Source: Streptosporangiaceae bacterium
Lineage (GTDB): Bacteria > Actinomycetota > Actinomycetes > Streptosporangiales > Streptosporangiaceae
Length of the DNA stretch: 38,749 nt
NCBI GenBank assembly: GCA_025964715.1
Contig: JAOPYH010000365.1
Location: 1 to 38,749, forward strand
Reading direction: 5' to 3'
Every line of letters starts with the position of its first letter. Within the stretch, counting starts at the first letter, position 1. A program made the position numbers and the translations under genes. Shown piece after piece: positions 17,039 through 25,113 of the stretch. Below the pieces are notes generated by a model. The model ran no database searches and was not told the DNA's origin. It saw only the letters and a program-made list of their open reading frames with translations.

Positions 17039-17067
17039 ACCCAAACGTTTGGGCCAAACGTTTGGGT
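17039..17067. promoter_or_regulatory. double LacI-type operator
   Basis: Two abutting perfect palindromes, CCCAAACGTTTGGG (17040-17053) and CCAAACGTTTGG (17054-17065), with centres 13 bp apart. The AAACGTTT core is the LacI/GalR-family operator type. The site lies between the divergent nitrilase (start 16959) and lacI-type regulator (start 17161), so it probably controls both promoters. Confidence 0.8.
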
Positions 17068-17160
17068 AGCATGCTGGCCAGCTGGTGCTGCCGTCAAGAG
17101 GTGCGCGACAATCTCGTCCCGGGATGGTGCGGGTCATGACGTGCGAGGAGGCGACGCTCG

Positions 17161-18174
17161 ATGGCGGGCACAGCACGGCCGGTGACACTGCGTTTCATCG
17201 CCGACAGCCTCGGACTGCACGTCTCGACCGTCTCCCGGGTGCTCAACGGCGCGGCCCACGACGGCGCCCGCGCCGCCTCGGGCGACACGGCGGAGCGGAT
17301 CCGCGAGCTCGCCGCCGAGCTCGGCTATCGGCCGAATCCCCACGCGACGAGCCTGCGCACCGAGCGCAGCAACCTGATCGGCGTCCTCGTCCCGCGACTG
17401 TCAGACCTCGTGCTGGCCACCGTCTACGAAGGCATCGAGGAGGCGGCTACCGACCACGGCCTGTCCGCCTTTGTGACCAACACCCGCGACGACCCGGAAA
17501 CGCAGCGCAAACGCACCAAGATGGTGCTCGACCGCCGGGTCGACGGACTCATCTTCGGAGACGCCCACGCCGATGGCCGGTTCCTCGATGAGATCGCCAC
17601 TGCGGGCACGCCCTTCGTCCTGGTCAACCGGCGCGCCGGTGACCATCCGGCGATCACCTGCGACGACTACCTCGGCGGCCGTCTGGTGGCCGAACACCTC
17701 CTCGAGCTCGGGCACGAGGACGTCGCGGTGATCGCCGGTGAGCCGTACGCCAGCACCGCCATCGACCGGGCCGCCGGATTCGTGGACCGTTACCGGGAGG
17801 CCGGGGTGACCATCCCGGCGCACCGCATCGTCCACTCGCGCTTCGACACCGCAGGTGGGCGCCAGGCGGCCGAGCAGATCCTTCGCGATCGCAGGCCGTC
17901 AGCCATCTTCGCGGTCAACGACTTCGCGGCGATCGGTGCGGCCGGATCCGCGCGCGATCACGGCCTTCGGCTGGGGGCGGACATCGCCATGGTCGGGTTC
18001 AACGACACTCCTCTGGCCGCCGAACTCCCGATCCCGCTGACCACCGTGCATTCCCCCATGCGAGAGATGGGCCGGCGGGCGGCGGAGTCGCTGGTACGGC
18101 TGCTCGGGGGCGAACCGGTCGAGTCGGAACGGCTGCGCCCCACCCTGATGGTGCGTGCCTCGACCAGTCCATAA
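17161..18174 (+). CDS. LacI family transcriptional regulator
   Basis: A 337-residue regulator. The N-terminal helix-turn-helix reads VTLRFIADSLGLHVSTVSRV LNG, with the hinge helix at LGYRPNPHATSLRTERSNLI. The periplasmic-binding-like ligand domain follows (IGVLVPRLSDLVLATVYEGI; RVDGLIFGD; TPFVLVNRR; DDYLGGRLVAEHLLELGH; FDTAGGRQAAEQIL; AIFAVNDFAAIGA). The ATG at 17161 follows GAGGAGGCG. It contains an Ala/Gly-rich insertion (about residues 30-40) within the DNA-binding headpiece. It should repress the divergent nitrilase-permease-amidase operon until the substrate or a product binds. Confidence 0.9.
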   Translation: MAGTARPVTLRFIADSLGLHVSTVSRVLNGAAHDGARAASGDTAERIRELAAELGYRPNPHATSLRTERSNLIGVLVPRLSDLVLATVYEGIEEAATDHGLSAFVTNTRDDPETQRKRTKMVLDRRVDGLIFGDAHADGRFLDEIATAGTPFVLVNRRAGDHPAITCDDYLGGRLVAEHLLELGHEDVAVIAGEPYASTAIDRAAGFVDRYREAGVTIPAHRIVHSRFDTAGGRQAAEQILRDRRPSAIFAVNDFAAIGAAGSARDHGLRLGADIAMVGFNDTPLAAELPIPLTTVHSPMREMGRRAAESLVRLLGGEPVESERLRPTLMVRASTSP

Positions 18175-18204
18175 GGCGTGCATCCCGGCCAACTGCGGGG
18201 GCGT

Positions 18205-18237
18205 CGCCTGAGCGTGGCCTCCGACCACGCCCAGGCG
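18205..18237. terminator. bidirectional hairpin terminator
   Basis: CGCCTG-a-GCGTGG, loop CCTCCGA, CCACGC-c-CAGGCG: a 12-bp stem with one mismatch between the convergent lacI-type and BNR-protein genes. Confidence 0.6.
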
Positions 18238-18256
18238 CCAGGTCGTTATCGCCGGC

Positions 18257-19699
18257 TTATCGGGCGGTCCGCAGTGTTGCGACGTTCGGCTGGAAGCCGC
18301 TGGTCACGACAGGCGTGGCCGCCGAGCTCCGGGCGCCGCCGGTGATGGCGAGGCCGCCGGTGGGCACGAACATCCCTTCGTTGAAGGTGCTGCCGGAGGG
18401 AGCGGTGGCCACGGCCAGGACCGGCCACGCCCTCCCGCTAATGATGGAGGTGGAGATGTAGTCGCCCACCATGCGGCCCTGAGTGGTGTTGGCGATCCAT
18501 GACAGGTTCATGGGTCCGGCGAGCTGCGTGGGCGCGCTCCAGGACGTACCGCCGTTGGTCGAGGACGTGTAGCCGACGGTCAGCTGGCACGTGGCGGCGG
18601 TGCAGTTGGCGGTGGGGTAGCGGTAGTAGGTGACGGCCAGTCTGGCGGCCGCCCCGGAGGTGGTGATGTCGACGCCGATGCCGGGGATGAAGTGGTCGCC
18701 GCCGTCACTGGTGACGCGGGTGACAGCTCCCCAGGTGGTCTCGCTCGTGGACTTGCTCATCACGATGTCATTCGCGGGACAACCGGACTGGAAGCGGCAG
18801 TCCTGCCAGACGACGTACGCGGTGCCCGCCGAATCGATCTCGGCGGACGGCAGCGCCGAGGTGCGCAGGTTCCCCGCGACGGTGTGCTCCTGGACCGTCG
18901 ACACCAGCACGGACGCGCGCCACGTCGCCCCGCCGTCGACGGACCGGAAGGAGCGGATCTGACCGTTGTTGCTTTCGTACGGTACGAGCACCGTGCCGTT
19001 GGGGCGGACGACGGGCTGGCCGCCCAGCCCGGTCGAGCCGGCGTTCTTCACGGTCCAGGAGGTGCCGCCATTGGTGGAGGTGGCCATCTTGATGGCGTTG
19101 CCGGCGCCGTTGTCGTCGAACTCGGTGTAGCAGTTGCCGTAGTACGGGCTCGTGGCGGTGTTGTCGCAGGCGATCCAGTTCTTGTCGAGGTTGCCGCCGG
19201 TGGCGGTGGTGACCGGGTTGGTCCAGGTCAGGCCGCCGTTGGTGGACCGGCTGGTGACCACGGCCGCGCCGGACACGCCGGCGGTGTCCGTGAGAGCCAG
19301 CGAGGAGATCATCCAGACGTTGTGCCTGGCGTCGTAGGCCACGGCGGCATCGCTCACCCGGTCGTACGGCCCGCCGCCCTGGAACTTGGTGACGCCGGGC
19401 AGGCAGCCCTGGGTCCAGGTGGAGCCGCCGTTGGTCGAGGTGGAGAAGCAGGTGTCGGAGGCTCCGCCGTCGTTGAACCGGCCGGTCTGGAAGGCCGAGA
19501 CGATCGTGGAGCCGTACGCGAACGTGTCCGGCTCGACCTGGGTGCGGTGCTGGCTGGTCGTGTTGGTGAACGGATCCGAGCTGACCTGGGTGAGGGCGAC
19601 GTTGGCCGATGCCGTCCCGCCGCCGAGGATCAAGGATCCGAGGGCGACGGGCACGGCGAGGGGCAGCAGGAGCCGGCGGACGAGAGAGGGGCGGGGCAC
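18257..19699 (-). CDS. secreted BNR/Asp-box (sialidase-like) beta-propeller protein
   Basis: 480 residues from a GTG at 19699, behind GGGAGGCACC; the signal peptide (VRRLLLPLAVPVALGSLILG ... ASA|N) fits this start better than upstream codons. Five Asp-box motifs of the S-x-D/N-G-G-x-T-W type are visible: STNGGSTWT, STNGGLTWT, STNGGTSWT, SVDGGATWR and STNGGTSWS, giving a six-bladed sialidase-like propeller. The arginine triad and Tyr/Glu pair of true sialidases could not be verified, so catalysis is uncertain. It may be a glycan-binding or glycosidase-like exoprotein. Confidence 0.8.
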   Translation of the reverse strand: MPRPSLVRRLLLPLAVPVALGSLILGGGTASANVALTQVSSDPFTNTTSQHRTQVEPDTFAYGSTIVSAFQTGRFNDGGASDTCFSTSTNGGSTWTQGCLPGVTKFQGGGPYDRVSDAAVAYDARHNVWMISSLALTDTAGVSGAAVVTSRSTNGGLTWTNPVTTATGGNLDKNWIACDNTATSPYYGNCYTEFDDNGAGNAIKMATSTNGGTSWTVKNAGSTGLGGQPVVRPNGTVLVPYESNNGQIRSFRSVDGGATWRASVLVSTVQEHTVAGNLRTSALPSAEIDSAGTAYVVWQDCRFQSGCPANDIVMSKSTSETTWGAVTRVTSDGGDHFIPGIGVDITTSGAAARLAVTYYRYPTANCTAATCQLTVGYTSSTNGGTSWSAPTQLAGPMNLSWIANTTQGRMVGDYISTSIISGRAWPVLAVATAPSGSTFNEGMFVPTGGLAITGGARSSAATPVVTSGFQPNVATLRTAR

Positions 19700-19886
19700 G
19701 GTGCCTCCCTGGGGCCTCGAACACTGAGGCCGGTGGGGTTGGGAGTCGGCGGGGATTAAGCCGTTTGAAGCGCCCTCAATGTCGCGAAAGTCCCGGCTTG
19801 CTGTCAACGACTAACAGTGCCAGCGTTCGTCAACAGCGCAGGCCGCGTCCACAAGCGGTCACCGCGGCGATGTGTTCGGAGCCGGG

Positions 19887-20165
19887 TCAGCCGCGCGCCG
19901 GCTGCCCCGTCGAGGAGTCGACGTAGACCTTCGGCGCGTGAGCGCCGGCGTTCCCGTGCCGCACTGACCCTGTCCCGTCAGGGCGTCATGGTCGGTCTGC
20001 GAGTTGTTGAGGATCACGGGCTCGGACCGGACGAGCCGCTTGGGGTTGGCCTGGTTCGGGTTGTGCGCCAGCAGAGCCGGGCTGAGGCCGTTCACACTGG
20101 GCGTGCCCGGCGCCGCGGCGAAGCGCGGTTCACCCGGCAGGTTGGCGGCGTGCGGGTAGGTCCCG
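19887..20165 (-). pseudogene. internally deleted remnant of a secreted phosphoesterase (phospholipase C/acid phosphatase-like)
   Basis: Three segments of one family protein lie together. First, GTYPHAANLPGEPRFAAAPG, then TPSVNGLSPALLAHNPNQAN and PKRLVRSEP, from the N-terminal region after the DHYFGTYP motif of the family. Then, without a break, LNNSQTDHDALTGQGQCGTG, which belongs to the middle or late part. Then, in another frame, NAGAHAPKVYVDSSTGQPAR plus stop (19887-19889), the family's C-terminus. The catalytic core, perhaps several hundred residues, is missing. It ends where the divergent DUF6766 gene starts. Confidence 0.55.
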
Positions 20166-20178
20166 GTCGCGGGGGCTG

Positions 20179-20478
20179 GTGTTCTCCCGCTCACTGGGTC
20201 TGACGATGGGCACGATCTTCCTGCTCTCGTGGCTGGTCCAGTCGATCGCCGGCCGCGCCGCCTACAACGCCCAGCAGCTGGCCCAGCGAGAAGACGTCGT
20301 GTCGTGGACCGGATACGTGACCTCCGCCGACTTCTGGAACCGCAGCCTGCAGAACTGGCAGTCCGAGTTCCTCGCGGTGGCGGCGATGGCCGTACTGTCT
20401 GTCTACCTACGGCAACGCGGCTCCCCCGAGTCCAAACCGGTGGGCGCATCCCACCAGGCCACCGGAGTCGAAGGCTGA
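20179..20478 (+). CDS. DUF6766-like small membrane protein
   Basis: A 99-residue protein with two hydrophobic helices (LGLTMGTIFLLSWLVQSIAG; LAVAAMAVLSVYLRQ) and the family's motifs: QSIAGRAAYNAQQ after helix 1, YVTSADFWNRSLQNWQSEFL, and the terminal QRGSPESKPV. Function is unknown. The N-terminus is somewhat shorter than usual (the family normally has about 10 charged residues first), and the start (GTG at 20179, or ATG at 20206) directly abuts the phosphoesterase relic, so the 5' end may have been clipped by the same rearrangement. Confidence 0.65.
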   Translation: MFSRSLGLTMGTIFLLSWLVQSIAGRAAYNAQQLAQREDVVSWTGYVTSADFWNRSLQNWQSEFLAVAAMAVLSVYLRQRGSPESKPVGASHQATGVEG

Positions 20479-20514
20479 CCGGCCACCGGTCGCCTCGGAG
20501 ACGGGCTCTTCAGG

Positions 20515-20875
20515 TCACCACCCGCCACGGTTTCGACCTATCCCTAGCGGTGTAGCCGGGACGGGGATGACCTGGGCCGCTCTACTTCGTCCAGTGCCGA
20601 GAACGGTGACCAGCCATGCCGTGCCACGCAGCCGAACACCGTGGGGCTTCTCGAAAGGTCGCAGCGCGACCGCGAGCGCGTCCCGATCCCGGGCCGCGGC
20701 ATCCGGACCGGCCTGTTCCATGTGAAACCTGACCGGCCCCCAGGCGCCGATGAACTCGGCCGCGTCCAGCAGGAACCCGTTGAACCCGCCGTTCACGGCG
20801 TCATAGCGGTCGTCGTGGGCGGCCCAGTGCTCACCCTCGTACCCGTTCCACGCCTCAGCCTGCGCGGTGTTGAGA
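20515..20875 (-). pseudogene. internally deleted class I SAM methyltransferase remnant
   Basis: Reading on the - strand from about 20875, NLNTAQAEAWNGYEGEHWAA, then HDDRYDAVNGGFNGFLLDAA is the usual N-terminus of small SAM-dependent methyltransferases, just before the glycine-rich SAM loop. It continues in frame directly into AWGPVRFHMEQAGPDAAARD and PHGVRLRGTAWLVTV, the usual C-terminus. The whole Rossmann core (about 150-180 residues, including the D-x-G-x-G loop) is absent. No good start codon precedes it; the only in-frame GTG (20796) is internal. Confidence 0.55.
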
Positions 20876-22066
20876 TTACCGCGGATGAACCTGGACCAGT
20901 CCGTGGCCGCCGTCGGTGCGCCAGGGCTTTCCGGTGGCGTCGAGGTCGCCGAGGACCATCGGATCGATGCCGGTGATGACGTCCGATTTGAGGGTGCGGA
21001 GCGTGGCGACGGGTCCGGGGAAGTAGGACACCACGCCCGCGAACGCGGTGGTGGGCGGCCAGTCGCGGTCGCCGACGAGCCGCCGGTAGTTCAGGTCGCC
21101 CTTGAGGATCGTCAGCGACGCCCGCTCGAACTCTGCTGCGAGGTCGGCGGGCATGCGGTGGTAGGACCAGGGCGCGCAGTAGAACTCGTGGGTGTACAGC
21201 CCGAGCCTCCCATCCGCCGTCGCGGCCGAGAGTCTGCGCGAGATGTCCGAAGCGGTGCCGCTGGTTTCGGCCAGCCGGCGGAGGCAGGCGATGGCGTCGG
21301 CGGTGGTCGCGTCGGACACGTAATACGGGTGTGGCTTCACGTGCAGTGCGATGGAGGCGGCCTGCCGGTGCTGGAGAAGGTGGTCGATGAGGACCAGGTC
21401 GGCCAGCAGTTCGCGGCCGGCGTTGTCGGCCACCAGGACGAGATCGGCTTCGGGACCGAGGGCCGCCCACAGCGCGGCGCTGTCGTCGGCGACGAGCCCC
21501 TCGGTCTCCGGGTGCGCGGATCCGGCCGTCTTGCCGATGAGGAACCCCAGGTCCGCGCGGTTGCCCCACAAGGACGCCAGCAGCTTGGCCTGCCCCTGTT
21601 CGTCGACCGGCAGTTGCTCGAGTAGGTCCAGCGCCGCCAGATCGGGTTGCAGCGCGGGGTCTCGGAGTTCGGCGGTCTTCAGGTGCTCGAAGGGGTCGAC
21701 CCGGTGCCACGGACCGGGATCGAAGAAACCGACCGCCTCGAGCAGCCGGCGGTAGAAGTAGGACTCCGACCAGAGGAAGGGCGCGTCGAGCCACGGCTTC
21801 CCGAAGTAATGGGCGCCCCAGGATTCCCAGGTCTCACGGTCGGGGGTGTGTGGGGCAAGCGGCCTCATCAACCCCGAGGAGATCTCCTCGAGGAGCGCGT
21901 CGAGGGCCCGGCGCTGCGCCCGGTCGTACGGATGGGAGTCCCGGATTCGCGTGACCAGCTTCGGCGTCCGGTCGTGCCACACACCCCAGGCGAACCCCGC
22001 CGGATCGTTGTTCAAGAGCTCCGGCGGCAAGGGCTCGCTGGGGGCGGGTTCGGGCGGCGTGGACAC
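20876..22066 (-). CDS. damage-control phosphatase ARMT1 family (DUF89)
   Basis: 396 residues from a GTG at 22066 (AAGGGAGC about 8 bases upstream); the frame is open to a TTG at 22102, which lacks a ribosome site. DUF89 hallmarks are ordered as expected: the N-terminal helical region with PWLDAPFLWSESYFYRRLLE, then the metal-binding LVLVADNAGRELLADLVLID (DNAG at about 224-227), then ALHVKPHPYYVSDAT, then TILKGDLNYRRLVGD (about 332) and LRTLKSDVITGI. Members are cobalt/manganese-dependent phosphatases that remove damaged or excess phosphometabolites. The order of metal ligands (Asp, Asn, Asp) is intact. Monocistronic; the methyltransferase relic follows at once. Confidence 0.85.
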   Translation of the reverse strand: MSTPPEPAPSEPLPPELLNNDPAGFAWGVWHDRTPKLVTRIRDSHPYDRAQRRALDALLEEISSGLMRPLAPHTPDRETWESWGAHYFGKPWLDAPFLWSESYFYRRLLEAVGFFDPGPWHRVDPFEHLKTAELRDPALQPDLAALDLLEQLPVDEQGQAKLLASLWGNRADLGFLIGKTAGSAHPETEGLVADDSAALWAALGPEADLVLVADNAGRELLADLVLIDHLLQHRQAASIALHVKPHPYYVSDATTADAIACLRRLAETSGTASDISRRLSAATADGRLGLYTHEFYCAPWSYHRMPADLAAEFERASLTILKGDLNYRRLVGDRDWPPTTAFAGVVSYFPGPVATLRTLKSDVITGIDPMVLGDLDATGKPWRTDGGHGLVQVHPR

Positions 22067-22247
22067 TCGGCTGCTCCCTTGTAGATCGCCATGGGATCTC
22101 AATCGTCACGCTACCCGGCGTCGCCCGCCAGGACCGCTCCGCTGTTCGACCGTCGCCCGCGCCCTCACAACCGCACAACGGCTTGTGGGTATCCGTCCGT
22201 AAATCACGCCTCTGCCGTAAATTGGTCCTCCACGGACTCAAGCACGC

Positions 22248-23204
22248 GTGACAACCCAGTGGGCACCATTGGACATCAGCGCCGTCCTCACCGTTGCCGC
22301 CGAAGTGGCGGGCGCCACAGGTCTGGTGACCGTCTCCTCCAGAGCGGCCTCCTGGATGAGGGAGAAGGCGACTTTTCACCGGCGAGCCGATGTCGCCAAG
22401 GAGATACTCGGCCTGCACCAGGGCAGGATGGTGGCGTATCGACACGATTCGCGTCATGTGCTCTACACCGGAACGGAGACGCTCCATCCGGACAACCTCC
22501 ATGGCCTGGTGGCCGCGAGCGGCAATGACTACGTAAGGGCGCAGCAGTCCGGCCGGGTGCGGGTCGAAGAGGAGATACTGACCCGTTCGACACATGATCT
22601 GGTGCTGATCGGGAGCCCGACCGCCGAGGGACTGTCCCGCATGATCTTCGGCTATTCGCCGGACGGTGACCCTGACTCCCTGGCCCTGACCCGGGCGCCG
22701 GTCGACCTGCCCTTCCGATGGGTCATCTCCAAGAACGAAGTCGACGAACTGGCGGTGGCCCGCCGGTTCGTGGCCGGCCGGGGTCTGATCGAACGCCCCA
22801 ACTGGCGCATCGCAGGTCCGGACCGGATCTACGTCCCACGAGTCGACGAGGACGGAATGCTCCTCGACGACTACCTGCTCGTCACCAAGCTGCGGAACTA
22901 CCTGTCCCGCAGCGCCCTCGACGAGGGCCGCTATGTGATCAGCTTCGGTGGGAGCCATGGAACCGGCACCCGAGCCGTCGGGCTGCTATTCCGGGACAAG
23001 GCCATCCTGCGCGAGATCGGGACTCAGCTTCATGGGAGACCGGCCGCATTTCAGATGCTCTTCCGGGTAAGCGACATTGTGCACAACAGATCGACAGGAA
23101 GCCGCGCTCGTAGGATAGAACTGATCGAGGACGCTGTCGTTCTCCCGGATAATGAGGAGGTGTGGCGGACCGCTGTGCAGAACGTGGAAGGGAACCGGCC
23201 ATGA
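22248..23204 (+). CDS. unknown protein with GG-x-H-G-x-G-T motif, partner of Nudix protein
   Basis: 318 residues, not assignable to a family I know. Residues 8-30 form a moderately hydrophobic helix (ISAVLTVAAEVAGATGLVTV) that could anchor the protein. DLVLIGSPTAEGLSR (117-131) looks like a Rossmann strand-turn-helix, as does RYVISFGGSHGTGTRAVGLL (228-247), with a glycine-rich loop suited to binding a nucleotide or sugar nucleotide, reminiscent of SLOG-type sensors. DDYLLVTKLRNYLS (207-220) precedes it. The GTG start lacks a clear ribosome site, so translation may be leaderless. It overlaps the next gene by ATGA, so the two products probably work together. Other options include an enzyme of sugar-nucleotide metabolism. 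Confidence 0.6.
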   Translation: MTTQWAPLDISAVLTVAAEVAGATGLVTVSSRAASWMREKATFHRRADVAKEILGLHQGRMVAYRHDSRHVLYTGTETLHPDNLHGLVAASGNDYVRAQQSGRVRVEEEILTRSTHDLVLIGSPTAEGLSRMIFGYSPDGDPDSLALTRAPVDLPFRWVISKNEVDELAVARRFVAGRGLIERPNWRIAGPDRIYVPRVDEDGMLLDDYLLVTKLRNYLSRSALDEGRYVISFGGSHGTGTRAVGLLFRDKAILREIGTQLHGRPAAFQMLFRVSDIVHNRSTGSRARRIELIEDAVVLPDNEEVWRTAVQNVEGNRP

Positions 23205-23713
23205 CGACCCCGAAGCGCCCAGAGATCAAGTTCGCCCCACGCCCCATATTCGAGAACATCCTCAAATACGGCGTAATCCCCACTTTCGATCTGGTGATCG
23301 AGATGCCCTCGCACGCCGGAGTGGTCCTCGTGCGACGGATCATCCCGCCGTACGAGAACCGATGGGCCCTCCCCGGACTGCGGATATTCAAACCGGAGAG
23401 CATCGAAGACACCATCGCCCGCATCGCCGAGGACGAACTGGGTCTTCTGGTGGACGTGGACGACAAGCGGCTCCTCGGCCAGTACGTCGGCCGATTCAAG
23501 ACCGAGCATGAGAGGCAGGACCTCTCCACCTGCTATGTCGTCAGAGCCCTGACCGAGGATATCCAGCTCAATCAGCACCATTTCTCGGGCCATCAGATCA
23601 TCAAGCAGTGGCACGACGTCCCCGCTAACACTGGGGCCATGTACCGGTTCTACCTGTCCCGCTACTTCGACCACCTGGCCGGTCCTGACGTAAAGAGTGA
23701 GTCAGCCGGGTAG
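23201..23713 (+). CDS. Nudix hydrolase, GDP-mannose mannosyl-hydrolase-like box
   Basis: A 170-residue Nudix domain. The box is at residues 59-82: GLRIFKPESIEDTIARIAED then ELGL. The first Glu of the classical R-E-x-x-E-E is Ile, and the pair E-E is D-E. GDP-mannose mannosyl hydrolases carry a comparable changed box, and ENRWALPG before the box matches that branch too. So the substrate is likely a nucleoside diphosphate sugar or related compound rather than an NTP. The ATG at 23201 overlaps the stop of the upstream unknown gene. Confidence 0.75.
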   Translation: MTTPKRPEIKFAPRPIFENILKYGVIPTFDLVIEMPSHAGVVLVRRIIPPYENRWALPGLRIFKPESIEDTIARIAEDELGLLVDVDDKRLLGQYVGRFKTEHERQDLSTCYVVRALTEDIQLNQHHFSGHQIIKQWHDVPANTGAMYRFYLSRYFDHLAGPDVKSESAG

Positions 23714-23896
23714 CCGGGTCAGGATCCCTGTTCATCCGTTTTTCCGCTGTTCCTCCCCGCGCCGCCATCCTCTCCGCTGCAGCGGTACGTGAGGGTGCGT
23801 GAAGGGCGCTCGGCGTCCGGCCAGCCCGTCGCCGTGGTCGACCGTGGCGCCGCGCCCTTATATGCCCGTTCGTCGCATATTGGGGGCCTCGGCGTC

Positions 23897-24970
23897 ATGA
23901 ACGTGGAGACGCACGAGGACCGCCGCGCCACCCCCTCCCCACGGCCCACCGCCGCACAGGGGCGAACGCCCCGGGAGCCGGGCTCGGCCTCCTGCACGCG
24001 ATCGCTCGTGGCGGCACGGGTGGGCCTGGTCGCTTCCGCGGCCGGCCTCGCCCTGACCATCCTGCTCGGCGCCGCCGGACCGAACGCGAACACCGCCGCG
24101 GTGCGGGGTCCTCTCACGGTGCTCCCGCCGCTGCCACCGGTCGCGTCCCAGCCCATCGTGTGGCTTTCGGTCTTGCTGGCCGGAGTCGGGCTGAGCGCCT
24201 CGCTGCTGGCCTACGCCCACGGATGGCGCCCCGATCCCGCGCGGCTCCTGATGCTGAGCGCGGGCGCCGTTGTGCTCCTGGTGAACCTCACCCCGGTGGG
24301 ATCGTCGGACACCGCCAGCTACGCGGCCTACGGCCGGCTGTACGCGACCGGGATGGACCCCTACAAGTACTCACCGGGTTGGCTTGGCGGAACGTACGCG
24401 ACGGTGGTCGCGCCCGTGTGGCTGCACACCGCACTCGCGGGTGTCGCCTGCGGATTCAAGGCCAACGCCGCGCTGGTCGGCGCCGGCCTCGCGTGGGAGC
24501 GGCTGCGCCGGCAGGACTATCTCGGTCTGGTGCGACTGGGCGCCGCCGCCCTCGCCGTGGTGGTCGGCGCGTACCTCCTCGCCGGGCGTTATGCGCTACG
24601 GCCGCTCTTCGAGGCGACGGGCCTGGTCGGCATCGAATCGCCGTGGTCGCTCGTCGGGGCGGCGGTGAACCTGGTGGCCGGCCCCGACCTCGCCGCGGTG
24701 GTGACGCGCTTCGGCTGGCCGTGCGCACTGGTCCCCGTGGCCGTCCTGTTGTTCCGGCTGCTCCCTGAGAACGCACCCCGGGCACTGCGTACGCAGTTCG
24801 CACTCTCGTTCGCGTGGGTCCTGGTGGCGCCCTGGATCATGCCGTGGTACACCGCGCTGGCATGGGGTTTCCACGCCCAGCTGCCACCCAACCGGCTGAC
24901 CCGCTGGCTCGTCATCTACACCGTCGTACTGGCCTGCGTGCACAACTCCGGCGGCCATCCCATGGGCTGA
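23897..24970 (+). CDS. GT-C type membrane glycosyltransferase (MptB-like), probably internally truncated
   Basis: 357 residues with about eight transmembrane helices. The motif SSDTASYAAYGRLYATGMDP YKY, then LGGTYATVVAPVWLHT is that of polyprenol-phosphomannose-dependent alpha-1,6-mannosyltransferases (MptA/MptB) and relatives, which use lipid-linked mannose at the membrane. In that family the W-x-x-T is followed by a P-S-V-Y-G-P loop and several helices. Here WLHT (about residue 177) runs straight into ALAGVACGFKANAALVGAGL, a segment that normally comes about 100 residues later. An in-frame deletion is therefore likely. The C-terminus (WIMPWYTALAWGF) is normal. It may be inactive. The start ATG has only a weak ribosome site. 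Confidence 0.6.
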   Translation: MNVETHEDRRATPSPRPTAAQGRTPREPGSASCTRSLVAARVGLVASAAGLALTILLGAAGPNANTAAVRGPLTVLPPLPPVASQPIVWLSVLLAGVGLSASLLAYAHGWRPDPARLLMLSAGAVVLLVNLTPVGSSDTASYAAYGRLYATGMDPYKYSPGWLGGTYATVVAPVWLHTALAGVACGFKANAALVGAGLAWERLRRQDYLGLVRLGAAALAVVVGAYLLAGRYALRPLFEATGLVGIESPWSLVGAAVNLVAGPDLAAVVTRFGWPCALVPVAVLLFRLLPENAPRALRTQFALSFAWVLVAPWIMPWYTALAWGFHAQLPPNRLTRWLVIYTVVLACVHNSGGHPMG

Positions 24971-25113
24971 GCGCCCGGCGCACCACTCGATCATTGCCAC
25001 TTCGGCCAAGGTTCGCGGAGGCGTCACGTCGGCGTCGCCGATCCAGGAAGCCGACCGCGTCATGATCGCGTGCGGCGCGCCATCACGGAGTCTGGTGCGA
25101 GGCGGGAGAAGGC

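Noticed and set aside
16960..17097. N-terminal extension of the nitrilase to 354 residues
   Set aside because: The extension would translate through the LacI operator and has no ribosome site; the ATG at 16959 has one.
19859..20449. A full 196-residue gene on the - strand
   Set aside because: Only the central part is protein-like, and it is a relic of a phosphoesterase; the 5' part is antisense to the DUF6766 gene.
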